Origin: Candidatus Omnitrophota bacterium
Lineage (GTDB): Bacteria; Omnitrophota; Omnitrophia; Omnitrophales; Aquincolibacteriaceae
Direction: 5' to 3'
NCBI GenBank assembly: GCA_023247135.1
Contig: JAHFHB010000011.1
Location: forward strand, 1 to 15,640
Length of the DNA: 15,640 nucleotides
Shown here: positions 1 through 7,141 of the stretch, in pieces
Layout: every line of letters begins with the position of its first letter
How positions within the stretch are numbered: position 1 is the stretch's first letter
The notes under the pieces: generated by a model
The model's input: only the letters and a program-made list of their open reading frames with translations
What the model was told of the DNA's origin: nothing
Databases searched by the model: none
Position numbers and translations under genes: made by a program

Positions 1-1485
1 CACGCGTGCGTAAAAATTTTCGAGAGTTTTTGTATCGACCGGCTGGGTGAGTAACGTCACAGGCAGCCAAATCAACGCACTGCCAAAAATCATAAAAAGC
101 AGGTCAAACGGCAGATTGTGCGCAAGCCCCAGAGTCTGAAAAACCCAGGGGCGCAGCAGGATGACCGGCAGGCTGACTGCAAGTGCTGTGATTTCGCTCC
201 AGGGATTGATGCGCCACCAGAACCAGCGCAGGAGAAACACCGGCCCCATCGCCGCGGTCAAATTCAGCACAAAGGTAAACATGTGGCCGATGGAGTTGGT
301 GAAAAAAGCGACGACCATGGCGCAGGCGGCGAGTGCGACTGGCGTAATGCGGGCGACGAGAACATAATGCGACTCGGATTTTCCGGGAGCGGCAAAACGC
401 TTGTAGAAATCGCTGACAAAATAAGACGAGCCCCAGTTGAGTAGCGTACTCATGGTGGACATGAACGCGGCAAAAAACGAAGCGACCATCACGCCCTTCC
501 AGCCTGTGGGCAGAAGCGCCATGGCCAGGCGCGGATACGCCCGTTCATGATCCGTCAAATTTGGCAGCAGAATCAACGAAGCGAGTGCGGTCAAAATCCA
601 GGGCCAGGCGCGCAGCGCATTTTGCGCGAGATTAAACCATAGCGTCGCAAGCGCCGCTTGTTTTTCATCCCTGCAGGAATTCATGCGTTGAACGATCACG
701 CCGCCGCCATCCGTATTTTTCCAGGCCCACCACTGAATCAGGATGATTCCCAAAAACCAGCCGAATGGCGAAGCCAGGACTTCGGAGGGGGACCCCCCTG
801 AGAGGGGCGGGATGACATTCAGTTTGCCGGTAGACTGCAGGACTTCGGTGATGTGCCCGAGGCCGCCTGCCGCGCGGACGGCATAGATGGCGAGGACAAT
901 GGCGCCGGACATGGCCATGATGAATTGAAAGAAGTCGGTGAGGATGACGCCCCAATAGCCGGAGAGGGAACAGTACACGGTGGTCAGGCCCAGAGCAAAG
1001 ACGATCGATTGCACTTTGGACCAGTGCGTGGTTTCCTGCATGATCTTCACCAGGCCGGTCATGGGCCAGGCGCCCATGATGAAAATATTGTAGAACACGC
1101 CCCAGTAGAGTGCTTTGAAGGCCCGTAAAAATGCGGCCGGCTTGCCGCTGTAACGCGTTTCGACAAACTCCACTTCCGTCATGACGCCTGCGCGTTTCCA
1201 TAACTTGGAAAAGAAAAAAACCGCAAGCATCGTGCTGATCGCAAGGCCCCAGACTTCCCAATTACCCCAGATGCCTTTTTGGCGCACGATGCCCGTGATG
1301 AGCAGGGGCGTGTCTGAAGAAAACGAAGAAGCGGCCATGGAAGTTCCGGCCAGCCACCAGCCTAATTGCCGGTTCGAGGCGAAATAAGACTCAATGCCTT
1401 CTGACGCTTTTTTGGTAAAGACAAGACCGAGTGTAAGGCTTGCCGTGCAAAATCCAAACACAATCAGCCAATCAAGCAGCTGCAT
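1..1485 (-). CDS. Sodium:solute symporter (SSS family), 3' end cut by window edge
   Basis: An open frame of 495 codons runs from an ATG at 1485 to base 1 without a stop; the C-terminus lies outside the window. A strong AAGGAGG sits 4 nt before the start. The product is very hydrophobic, with about a dozen membrane segments in an inner-membrane transporter. Family signatures are the serine/threonine-rich helix FMSTMSTLLNWGSS (residues 341-354; the equivalent helix carries Na+ ligands in SSS proteins), LRWFWWRINPWSE (419-431) and the late LLTQPVDTKTLENFYARV (478-495). SSS proteins usually run 500-600 residues, so little is missing. It is the last gene seen of the murQ-anmK operon, and its start overlaps the anmK end by 14 nt. 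Family membership is clear. The substrate is inference: context suggests MurNAc, anhydro-MurNAc or a related amino sugar, but SSS substrates cannot be read from sequence. Confidence 0.9.
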   Translation of the reverse strand, partial: MQLLDWLIVFGFCTASLTLGLVFTKKASEGIESYFASNRQLGWWLAGTSMAASSFSSDTPLLITGIVRQKGIWGNWEVWGLAISTMLAVFFFSKLWKRAGVMTEVEFVETRYSGKPAAFLRAFKALYWGVFYNIFIMGAWPMTGLVKIMQETTHWSKVQSIVFALGLTTVYCSLSGYWGVILTDFFQFIMAMSGAIVLAIYAVRAAGGLGHITEVLQSTGKLNVIPPLSGGSPSEVLASPFGWFLGIILIQWWAWKNTDGGGVIVQRMNSCRDEKQAALATLWFNLAQNALRAWPWILTALASLILLPNLTDHERAYPRLAMALLPTGWKGVMVASFFAAFMSTMSTLLNWGSSYFVSDFYKRFAAPGKSESHYVLVARITPVALAACAMVVAFFTNSIGHMFTFVLNLTAAMGPVFLLRWFWWRINPWSEITALAVSLPVILLRPWVFQTLGLAHNLPFDLLFMIFGSALIWLPVTLLTQPVDTKTLENFYARV

Positions 1486-2689
1486 GCAGCCTCCTTCGGC
1501 CGTCATTGCGAGCCTGCCTAGCAGGCGAAGCAATCTCGGTTTTTCTGAGATTGCCGCGTCGTCCCTTCGGGGGGACTCCTCGCAATGACAAATAAGTGTT
1601 CCCGGGAATGATTTTACCGAGCACGCGGGAGCCTTGGGCGCCTGTCGCAGCCGGCAGATGATTGATTTTTCCTTGCAGAGCGCAGAGTCCGAAGTATGCA
1701 AACGCCAGCGGTTCTTTAGCTTGAACCGGCACGCCGTATTTTTCAATTGAAACGACCCGGGCGGGCGCCAGCAAGCGGCTCAAATGGTCCAGCAAACAAA
1801 GATTAAGCGCACCGCCGCCGCTCACAACGATTTCTTTAATCTGGAAAGGTGCAAAGAGTTTGTAACTGTCGGCAATCGCCCAGGCTGTGAAATAAGTCAG
1901 GGTGGCCAGAATATCTTCAGGCCGCTCTTTCCAAAACCCCGCAGGTAGAAGCGTTTCATTCCACAGTTCAGGTCCCGTGGATTTGGGAGGCCGTTTTTTG
2001 AAATAAGGGTGTTGGGCCAAGCGTTTCGCTAGCGGTCTTATGATTTGTCCCCTGCGTGCCCAAGCTCCGGCGTGGTCGTAGTCTTTGTTTCCGCGTGTAA
2101 GCCGTCTGACGGCATGATCTAGCAGCGTATTGCCGGGCCCGTTATCAAATGCGAGTGTCCGGGCGCCCTTTTTGACAAACGTGACGTTTGCAATGCCGCC
2201 GATATTTTGCAGTGCACGCCCGCTTGAGGACGAAAAAAAAGTTTGATCAAAAAAAGGTACGAGTGGCGCGCCTTCTCCGCCGGCGGCGATATCGCGCGGC
2301 CTGAAATCCGCCACGACTGTAATTCCCGTTTTTTCAGCGATGACGGCTGGTTCGGCAATCTGGAGCGTGTTGGGTGTCCGGTCGCGGGGGCCGTGATAGA
2401 CCGTCTGTCCGTGCGAACCGATGACGCTTACTTTGGCGGGAGATACGCCCTCTTTTTTGAGAAAGGCCAGCGTTTTATCGGCAAAAAAATGCCCCAGACT
2501 AAAATTGAGTTGCGAAAGTGCAGAGGCCGGCAGACTTGCCGCAAGCCGGATAATTTCAGCCAGCGGTTTGGGGTAGGGGAACTCGGCATAGCCTTTGAGT
2601 TGAATTTTTTTATTCTTGAAAGAAGCCAGTGCGATGGAAAGTCCGTCCGCAGAGGTGCCCGACATCAAGCCGAGCGCGAGCTGTGTCAT
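1472..2689 (-). CDS. anmK: Anhydro-N-acetylmuramic acid kinase with repeat-encoded tail
   Basis: AnmK uses ATP and water to open 1,6-anhydro-MurNAc and make MurNAc-6-phosphate in the cytoplasm, a step of cell-wall recycling. Visible signatures are the N-terminal LGLMSGTSADG (residues 6-16), HGQTVYH, an APLVPFFDQTFF stretch, NIGGIANVTF and AFDNGPGNTLLD, which holds the aspartate expected to be the catalytic base. The start is fixed by the ATGA overlap with the murQ stop, which implies translational coupling. The family is usually about 370 residues and often ends in GKI.PG; here that motif ends at residue 363, followed by 42 extra residues. Most of this tail, basic and low in hydrophobics, is encoded by palindromic repeat copy A, and it reads on into the symporter start. 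The kinase core looks complete, so activity is likely; whether the tail matters is unknown. Confidence 0.95.
   Translation of the reverse strand: MTQLALGLMSGTSADGLSIALASFKNKKIQLKGYAEFPYPKPLAEIIRLAASLPASALSQLNFSLGHFFADKTLAFLKKEGVSPAKVSVIGSHGQTVYHGPRDRTPNTLQIAEPAVIAEKTGITVVADFRPRDIAAGGEGAPLVPFFDQTFFSSSSGRALQNIGGIANVTFVKKGARTLAFDNGPGNTLLDHAVRRLTRGNKDYDHAGAWARRGQIIRPLAKRLAQHPYFKKRPPKSTGPELWNETLLPAGFWKERPEDILATLTYFTAWAIADSYKLFAPFQIKEIVVSGGGALNLCLLDHLSRLLAPARVVSIEKYGVPVQAKEPLAFAYFGLCALQGKINHLPAATGAQGSRVLGKIIPGNTYLSLRGVPPKGRRGNLRKTEIASPARQARNDGRRRLHAAA
1502..1589. repeat. Palindromic dispersed repeat, copy A (inside the anmK 3' end)
   Basis: An 88-bp element bounded by perfect 11-bp terminal inverted repeats, GTCATTGCGAG (1502-1512) and CTCGCAATGAC (1579-1589). 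Inside are a hairpin GCCTGC/GCAGGC (1512-1526) and a second inverted pair GCAATCTC (1530-1537) / GAGATTGC (1547-1554). A 21-bp core at 1524-1544 recurs in reverse complement at 7727-7747 in copy B. There is no transposase, so this is a MITE- or REP-like non-autonomous element. It lies wholly within the coding frame of anmK, just upstream of the symporter ribosome-binding site. Confidence 0.9.
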
Positions 2690-3585
2690 GAACGCAGGGC
2701 CCTGGCCAAAAAACCCGCAGAGGCTGCCAGTTTTTGACGGGCAGACGGGGCGTCCAGTCCGGCCCGCGCCATCAGAATGGCTGTTTTCACGTTTTTTCCG
2801 GATTCCAGAAAAATTTTTCCCGAACTTTTTTGCGGCACGCCGCCCAAATGTTCCAGCAGCCGCAGAGCGCGGGCCTGCAGTTTCTTGGATTTCGGTTGCA
2901 GATCCACCATCCAGTTCTCATAGACTTTGCCGAGTTGAACCATGGACAGAACCGTCAGCATGTTGAGGACGAGTTTAGTGGCCGTGCCGGCTTTCAGCCG
3001 GGTCGATCCGGAGATCACTTCGGGACCGACCACGGGAGCAATCACGCAATCCGCCGGATTACGGACAGGCAGGTTTTTATTACAGGTCACCAGAATTGTT
3101 TTAAGCCGCTTGGCACGCGCGGTTTGCAGAGCGCCCAGCACAAAGGGTGTGACGCCGCTTGCGGCAACGCCCACCACCACGTCATGCAGCCGCAGGCGTT
3201 CCTGAAAGATTTTTCTGGCGTTACGGGCGTCATCCTCAGCCCCTTCTTTAGAATGGAAGACGGCGTTTTTGCCGCCGGCCATGACGGCCTGCACGAGCGA
3301 GGGGGGAGTATTAAAGGTAGGCGGGCATTCGGCAGCTTCAATCACGCCCAGCCGGCCGCTTGTGCCAGCGCCCGCAAAAAAAAGCCGGCCGCCTCGTTTA
3401 AGTTCTGTCACGATCAGCTTGACCGCGCGGGCGATATTTTTTTTCTCACGCAAAACCGCGGCGGGAACACCCGCGTCTTCACGCGCCATCAGTAAAAGCG
3501 CCTGCTCAACCGTCACGCGGTCGATTTGACGTGTGCGCGGATTCACCTGTTCGGTCACAAGCCGGCCGTAGTTGATTTTCCTCAT
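2686..3585 (-). CDS. murQ: N-acetylmuramic acid 6-phosphate etherase
   Basis: MurQ cleaves the D-lactyl ether of MurNAc-6-phosphate, giving GlcNAc-6-phosphate and D-lactate in the cytoplasm; its substrate is the AnmK product. The 299 residues match the family length. The N-terminus has the usual LVTEQVNPRTRQID pattern. The SIS sugar-isomerase fold shows AGAGTSGRLG (71-80) followed by AAECPPTF, with E86 at the family's catalytic glutamate, and GAEDDA with E117 at the second acidic position. VGVAASGVTPFVLGAL and GSTRLKAGTATKLVLNML are further conserved blocks. It is first in the operon, followed by anmK with a 4-nt overlap. No Shine-Dalgarno precedes the ATG; a TATTCT box ends 7 nt upstream of it, so the message may be leaderless. 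Confidence 0.95.
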   Translation of the reverse strand: MRKINYGRLVTEQVNPRTRQIDRVTVEQALLLMAREDAGVPAAVLREKKNIARAVKLIVTELKRGGRLFFAGAGTSGRLGVIEAAECPPTFNTPPSLVQAVMAGGKNAVFHSKEGAEDDARNARKIFQERLRLHDVVVGVAASGVTPFVLGALQTARAKRLKTILVTCNKNLPVRNPADCVIAPVVGPEVISGSTRLKAGTATKLVLNMLTVLSMVQLGKVYENWMVDLQPKSKKLQARALRLLEHLGGVPQKSSGKIFLESGKNVKTAILMARAGLDAPSARQKLAASAGFLARALRS

Positions 3586-3592
3586 GAAAAGC

Positions 3593-3622
3593 AGAATAGC
3601 ATGGCCTATTCCGGGGACACAA
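3593..3622 (-). promoter_or_regulatory. Candidate promoter of the murQ operon
   Basis: On the minus strand a TATTCT -10-like box (3598-3593) lies 18 nt after TTGTGT (3622-3617). The -35 match is poor (3 of 6). The predicted transcription start falls at about 3586, right at the murQ ATG. The 145-bp divergent gap to the FMN reductase gene has no other obvious minus-strand box close to the start. Confidence 0.4.
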
Positions 3623-3671
3623 TACTTAATTCTAGCCGGAATCCTTTATGAAGGAATCGATGGGTTTACGG

Positions 3672-3677
3672 TATAAT
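3672..3677 (+). promoter_or_regulatory. -10 box upstream of the FMN reductase gene
   Basis: A perfect TATAAT lies 53 nt before the ATG at 3731. I see no convincing -35 at 16-18 nt upstream. A start near 3684 would give a leader of about 47 nt. Confidence 0.5.
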
Positions 3678-3730
3678 TCGTTTTTGGGCCGTGGGATTTT
3701 ACAAAACTTCAAAGTAAGGATTCTGCCATC

Positions 3731-4321
3731 ATGAAAAAGCCAAACATTCTTGCCTTTGCCGGAAGCGCCCGTCAGGATTCTCTCAACAAAAAGCTTATCC
3801 AGATTTCCGTACAGGGCGCGCGTGATGCCGGTGCAGAGGTGAAGCTGGTCGATTTGCGCGATTATCCGATGCCGCTTTATGACGGTGATCTTGAAACCCG
3901 CGAAGGATTGCCTGCGAACGTCAAGTTGTTCAAAAAACTCATGCTTGAACATGACGGACTTTTACTGAGTTGTCCGGAATACAACAGTTCGATTACACCG
4001 CTTTTAAAAAACACCCTGGATTGGTGCTCGCGCGCTGAATCACCGTCAGAAATTCCCTTGGCCTGTTTTAAAGGAAAAACGGCTGGGTTGGTCTCGGCAT
4101 CGCCGGGAGCGCTTGGCGGTTTGCGCGGACTCGTCCATGTCCGAGCGATCTTGGGGAATATTCAGGTTTTGGTCATTCCTGATCAAGTGGCGGTGAGCAA
4201 GGCTCATGAGGCATTTCTGCCCGACGGGCATCTTAAAGATGAAAAACTGCAAACGGCCGTACTGGCGGTGGGCGCCAAGCTGGCTTCTGTTTTAACGCAC
4301 CTTAAAAGTGTTCCGGAGTAA
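3731..4321 (+). CDS. NADPH-dependent FMN reductase family flavoprotein
   Basis: A 196-residue flavodoxin-like protein, the usual size for the NADPH-dependent FMN reductase family (Pfam FMN_red), whose members use NAD(P)H to reduce FMN, quinones, azo dyes or chromate in the cytoplasm. The phosphate-binding loop is AFAGSARQDSLNKKL near the N-terminus, and the flavin-contacting PEYNSSITPLLKNTLDW is at mid-length. GKTAGLVSASPGALGGLRG is the typical third loop. AAGGA ends 10 nt before the ATG. It is transcribed divergently from murQ with its own promoter and does not look co-operonic with the PilZ gene 133 nt downstream. The physiological electron acceptor cannot be told from sequence. Confidence 0.9.
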   Translation: MKKPNILAFAGSARQDSLNKKLIQISVQGARDAGAEVKLVDLRDYPMPLYDGDLETREGLPANVKLFKKLMLEHDGLLLSCPEYNSSITPLLKNTLDWCSRAESPSEIPLACFKGKTAGLVSASPGALGGLRGLVHVRAILGNIQVLVIPDQVAVSKAHEAFLPDGHLKDEKLQTAVLAVGAKLASVLTHLKSVPE

Positions 4322-4370
4322 TGGCATTTTATAGCGTCTGCTATCGATCTATGCTGTGTGTTGAACAGCG

Positions 4371-4400
4371 CTGGCTAATTGAGGCATTGCCCTGTAGAAT
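4371..4400 (+). promoter_or_regulatory. Weak candidate promoter of the PilZ gene
   Basis: TAGAAT (4395-4400) lies 18 nt after CTGGCT (4371-4376), with the PilZ ATG 54 nt further on. The -35 is only a partial match. It is the best candidate in the 133-bp gap, which otherwise holds only a short ATAGC/GCTAT hairpin (4331-4344) without a T-run. Confidence 0.3.
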
Positions 4401-4454
4401 AATCTTCATGCGTCGTCGAATGAGCGGCTTCTCTTTCTAAGGAGATTTCTGGAC

Positions 4455-4901
4455 ATGCCGAAACTTCAAGACCAGCGCAAATTCTTCCGCCACCCGATTG
4501 AATGCCCCATCCAAGTGCGGGAAACGACCGATCCCCACCTTGCGCGCTGCCAATCCGAAAATATTTCAGCCGGCGGGCTTTGCTTTTTTTGCGACCACAA
4601 GGTTCCGCCGCAATCGGCGATTGAAGTCGATATTCCCGTCCAGGATAAATTGTTTCATCTGCATGGCCGAGTGGTTTATTCCCAGGAAGACAAAAAGACT
4701 CACCGGTCTAAAGTTGGGATTTCATTTGAAGACGCTGATAGCTTGTTCAAAGTCAAACTCGCCGAAGAAATCCTCGCCATCGAAAAACTGCGTAAGTCCC
4801 TGGAACGTGTCGAAGGCCACAAGGTTTCTGAGGAAGAAGCCGCCCGTCAATGCATCCACCGCCACGCCAAAGCCTTCGGCGATTTCTTCAAAGAAACTTA
4901 A
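4455..4901 (+). CDS. PilZ-domain protein (likely c-di-GMP receptor)
   Basis: PilZ domains bind cyclic di-GMP through an RxxxR motif and a downstream [D/N]xSxxG motif. Both are present: R8-K-F-F-R12 and N36-I-S-A-G-G41. The rest of the PilZ beta-barrel follows to about residue 95, including the HGRVVYS and SKVGISFED strands. A charged helical tail of about 50 residues then runs to the end at 148. No other effector domain is attached, so this would be a single-domain adaptor in the cytoplasm acting on an unknown partner. The start is supported by TAAGGAG 10 nt upstream. No diguanylate cyclase, pilus or flagellar gene is nearby, so the process controlled is unknown. Confidence 0.88.
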   Translation: MPKLQDQRKFFRHPIECPIQVRETTDPHLARCQSENISAGGLCFFCDHKVPPQSAIEVDIPVQDKLFHLHGRVVYSQEDKKTHRSKVGISFEDADSLFKVKLAEEILAIEKLRKSLERVEGHKVSEEEAARQCIHRHAKAFGDFFKET

Positions 4902-5014
4902 CCGATATGCTTTTTCATCTTTTGTTCCCCCTTCTGGTTGTGGCAAATCAGTGGTGCCTGCGCGCATGTAACTTGTTTGGAACCTAAGGGTTGCGGAACT
5001 TCTCAATTAATAGG

Positions 5015-5042
5015 TTGATTTTTTGCATTAAAAAGGTATTAT
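5015..5042 (+). promoter_or_regulatory. Promoter of brnTA
   Basis: TTGATT (5015-5020), a 16-nt spacer and TATTAT (5037-5042). The -10 box ends 6 nt before the brnT ATG, so transcription would start at or very near the ATG. The AT-rich stretch 5007-5048 is also the expected place for an autoregulatory operator of the ribbon-helix-helix antitoxin, though I see no clean palindrome. Confidence 0.55.
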
Positions 5043-5048
5043 TTTAGT

Positions 5049-5330
5049 ATGGATTTTGAGTTTAATCCCGAGAAATCGGCTGCGAATCTGGAAAAGCACG
5101 GGCTCTCTCTGGAAGCTGCTAAACAGCTTTGGACCGTTCCGGCCGTTGAAGTAGAAGCGCGGACAGTGGACGAGCGCCGTTTTTTGAGAATTGCTAAGGT
5201 GAACGAGAAGTTTTATTCCTGTGTTTTTACCGTTCGCAGCGATGCGATTCGTTTGATCTCGGCAAGAAGAAGCAGGCCGGATGAAGAACAACTTTATAGG
5301 GAGAAAATTGAAAATGAAAAAGCAAAATAA
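5049..5330 (+). CDS. brnT: BrnT-family ribonuclease toxin
   Basis: A 93-residue protein with the BrnT pattern (Pfam BrnT_toxin): an opening FEFNPEKSAANLEKHGLSLE, a central acidic/arginine block with DERRFLRIAKV, and the closing IRLISARRSRPDEEQLYR. BrnT toxins have a RelE-like fold, cut RNA and slow growth; they are held inactive by BrnA. The family is 80-100 residues, so this copy is full length with its characteristic C-terminal ISARR motif. The ATG has only a distant AAAAAGG (12 nt spacing), and the -10 box ends 6 nt upstream. The toxin-first order with an overlapping antitoxin is typical of brnTA. Confidence 0.9.
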   Translation: MDFEFNPEKSAANLEKHGLSLEAAKQLWTVPAVEVEARTVDERRFLRIAKVNEKFYSCVFTVRSDAIRLISARRSRPDEEQLYREKIENEKAK

Positions 5331-5556
5331 AAAAATTGGAGCGGCAGAATTTGATTGCGCTTTTGAAGAAGGCCGTGCGGTAGAACACTTGGATCTTTCT
5401 ACCGCTAAAGTGGATTATCCCATCCAGCGGATCAATATTGATATTCCTCAGCCGATTTTAGACCGGGTGGACCGGGAAGCTTCACGCATTGGAGTCCCTC
5501 GAACCTCTTTGCTGAAACTCTGGATTTCCGAGCGTGTTGACCGGATGGCCGGGTAA
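5314..5556 (+). CDS. brnA: BrnA-family ribbon-helix-helix antitoxin
   Basis: BrnA neutralises BrnT and represses the brnTA promoter through a C-terminal ribbon-helix-helix DNA-binding fold. The 80-residue product has the family features: an acidic N-terminal stretch (FDCAFEEGRAVEHLDLS), the beta strand IQRINIDIPQPILDRVDREA, and the helix pair GVPRTSLLKLWISERVD. I chose the ATG at 5314, which has AGGGAG 10 nt upstream and gives a normal family length. An in-frame ATG at 5281 would add 11 basic residues and deepen the overlap with brnT. At 5314 the overlap is 17 nt, consistent with translational coupling. nagZ begins 43 nt after the stop, so read-through into nagZ is possible. Confidence 0.88.
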   Translation: MKKQNKKIGAAEFDCAFEEGRAVEHLDLSTAKVDYPIQRINIDIPQPILDRVDREASRIGVPRTSLLKLWISERVDRMAG

Positions 5557-5599
5557 GCGTTACAGAACACGCCCGGAATAAAGGGGATAGGCTAATCGC

Positions 5600-7141
5600 A
5601 TGGATCAAAAGATCAAAGAGCTGGCAGGGTCTAAACTTATGCTGGGGGTTCCCGGTACGTTGACGGAAGGGGAGGTGGCGGCCCTTTTTGAGGAAACGCA
5701 GGCCGCCGGCTTGATCATTTTTCGCCGCAACTTTCAGGACGCGCAAAAATTTAAACGCTTTCTGCAGAATCTGGAATCCCGTCTGGGCCGGCGCTTGATT
5801 GTGGCCGTCGATCATGAAGGCGGCCGTGTCGTTCATCTCAACGAAGGCGTCACTTTTTTCCCGGATAATCTGACCTTAGGCCAAAGCGGACGTGAAGATT
5901 GGGCCGAGCGGCAGGGCCAGATTGGAGCTGCTGAGCTGCGGCGGCTGGGCCTTGATCTTAATCTGGCACCCACGCTGGATGTTTTGACCGCGGCGTACAG
6001 CCCGAACATCGGTATCCGTTCGTACGGCGCGGATCCGGCTTTGGTGGCGCGCCTGGGGAGCGCCCGTATCCGCGGCATGCGCTCGCGGGGTCTCGCCGCC
6101 TGCGCCAAACACTTTCCGGGGCAGGGGCAATCTTCGCTGGATGCGCATCTGGATCTGCCCGTGCTTGAAACTACCACGGAAGAATTTGAAGCCATTCATA
6201 AAATTCCTTTTGTGGCCGCCATGGAGGCTGGCGTAGATGCCACCATGACCTCGCATCCGGTTTATCCGCGTCTCGAAGACGGCGTGAGGCAGCCCGCCAC
6301 TTTTTCGCGCCGGCTGGTCCATGAATTTCTACGCGAAGACCTTGGTTTTCAAGGCTTGATTTTGTCCGATGACCTTGAAATGGGTGCGCTGAAAAACTTT
6401 GGAACTATCGGCGAGTCCGCCGTTCGCGCGGCTGCGGCCGGTCACGATTTAATTTTGATTTGTTCCGATATTTCTGCCGCACGTGAAGCCGCGCAGCATT
6501 TGCAGCAAGCGATTGTTGAAAAACAGCTGCCATCTGAAGAACTTGAAGCCAGTGCCGAACGCCTGAAACGGTTTATTCACGCACGTCCCGAACGTTTCTC
6601 TGCGCCAGAAGCCTTTGCAGAATCCGAAGGAGCTATTCTTGCTGCGAAAATTGCCGGCGAAGGCGTTGCCAAAGCGGCCGTTGAAAGCTTGAGACGGCTG
6701 GGCCCTAGTTTTGAAAAGGGCGACTCGTTGACAGTGATCTATCCTGATCTGACCTTTCTGGCAGAACGTATTGCCATGGAAGCTGACACGCTTGATTTGG
6801 GGAGCTGGCTGGCCAGGGAACTTCAGGGGCTTGGGGTTTGCGGGGCAGACTTGCGGCGATCTTCACTCGATCCCAACGAAAACGAGATCCAGACGCTTAC
6901 AGGTGGACTCGGAGCCCGAAAAGTTCTTTATCTTTGTTTCGATCCGCATCTTTACCCTGGTTCAAAGCAACTTCTGAACCGTATTGAATCTGCCGGAGAA
7001 GCCGCTGTGATTTTTTTACGCGACCCCTACGGACCGGACTGCTTGTCGTGCGAAACGCCGTACGTGCGAGCGTTTGGGTTCCGTAAAGTGCAGTTTGCCG
7101 CTGCGCTCCGCTGTCTTTTGAGAAAAACCGCACTTGTATGA
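5600..7141 (+). CDS. nagZ: Beta-N-acetylhexosaminidase, glycoside hydrolase family 3
   Basis: NagZ cleaves the GlcNAc-beta-1,4-MurNAc or anhydro-MurNAc bond of muropeptides, supplying anhydro-MurNAc to AnmK. The N-terminal GH3 barrel (about residues 10-335) carries VAVDHEGGRV (68-77), LDLNLAPTLDV (118-128), the acid/base dyad loop KHFPGQGQSSLDAH (170-183, with D181 and H183) and the nucleophile motif LILSDDLEMGA with D257. There is no signal peptide, so the enzyme should be cytoplasmic, in line with recycling. A further ~175 residues form a C-terminal domain absent from short proteobacterial NagZ (~340 aa) and comparable to two-domain Gram-positive forms; its role is unknown. AAGGGGATAGG lies 9-19 nt before the ATG. 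The stop overlaps the next gene by 4 nt. Confidence 0.92.
   Translation: MDQKIKELAGSKLMLGVPGTLTEGEVAALFEETQAAGLIIFRRNFQDAQKFKRFLQNLESRLGRRLIVAVDHEGGRVVHLNEGVTFFPDNLTLGQSGREDWAERQGQIGAAELRRLGLDLNLAPTLDVLTAAYSPNIGIRSYGADPALVARLGSARIRGMRSRGLAACAKHFPGQGQSSLDAHLDLPVLETTTEEFEAIHKIPFVAAMEAGVDATMTSHPVYPRLEDGVRQPATFSRRLVHEFLREDLGFQGLILSDDLEMGALKNFGTIGESAVRAAAAGHDLILICSDISAAREAAQHLQQAIVEKQLPSEELEASAERLKRFIHARPERFSAPEAFAESEGAILAAKIAGEGVAKAAVESLRRLGPSFEKGDSLTVIYPDLTFLAERIAMEADTLDLGSWLARELQGLGVCGADLRRSSLDPNENEIQTLTGGLGARKVLYLCFDPHLYPGSKQLLNRIESAGEAAVIFLRDPYGPDCLSCETPYVRAFGFRKVQFAAALRCLLRKTALV

Noticed and set aside
118..444. Plus-strand 108-codon open frame
   Set aside because: Antisense to the symporter's conserved C-terminal half; low-complexity charged product with no ribosome-binding site.
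665..1261. A 198-codon minus-strand open frame inside the symporter region
   Set aside because: It is out of frame with the continuous 495-codon symporter frame, gives a composition rich in R, H and P with no family signature, and is a shadow. The true frame lacks an in-window stop because the gene runs off the left edge.
5281..5313. Earlier ATG for brnA
   Set aside because: It adds 11 basic residues not typical of BrnA and lacks the AGGGAG found before 5314.
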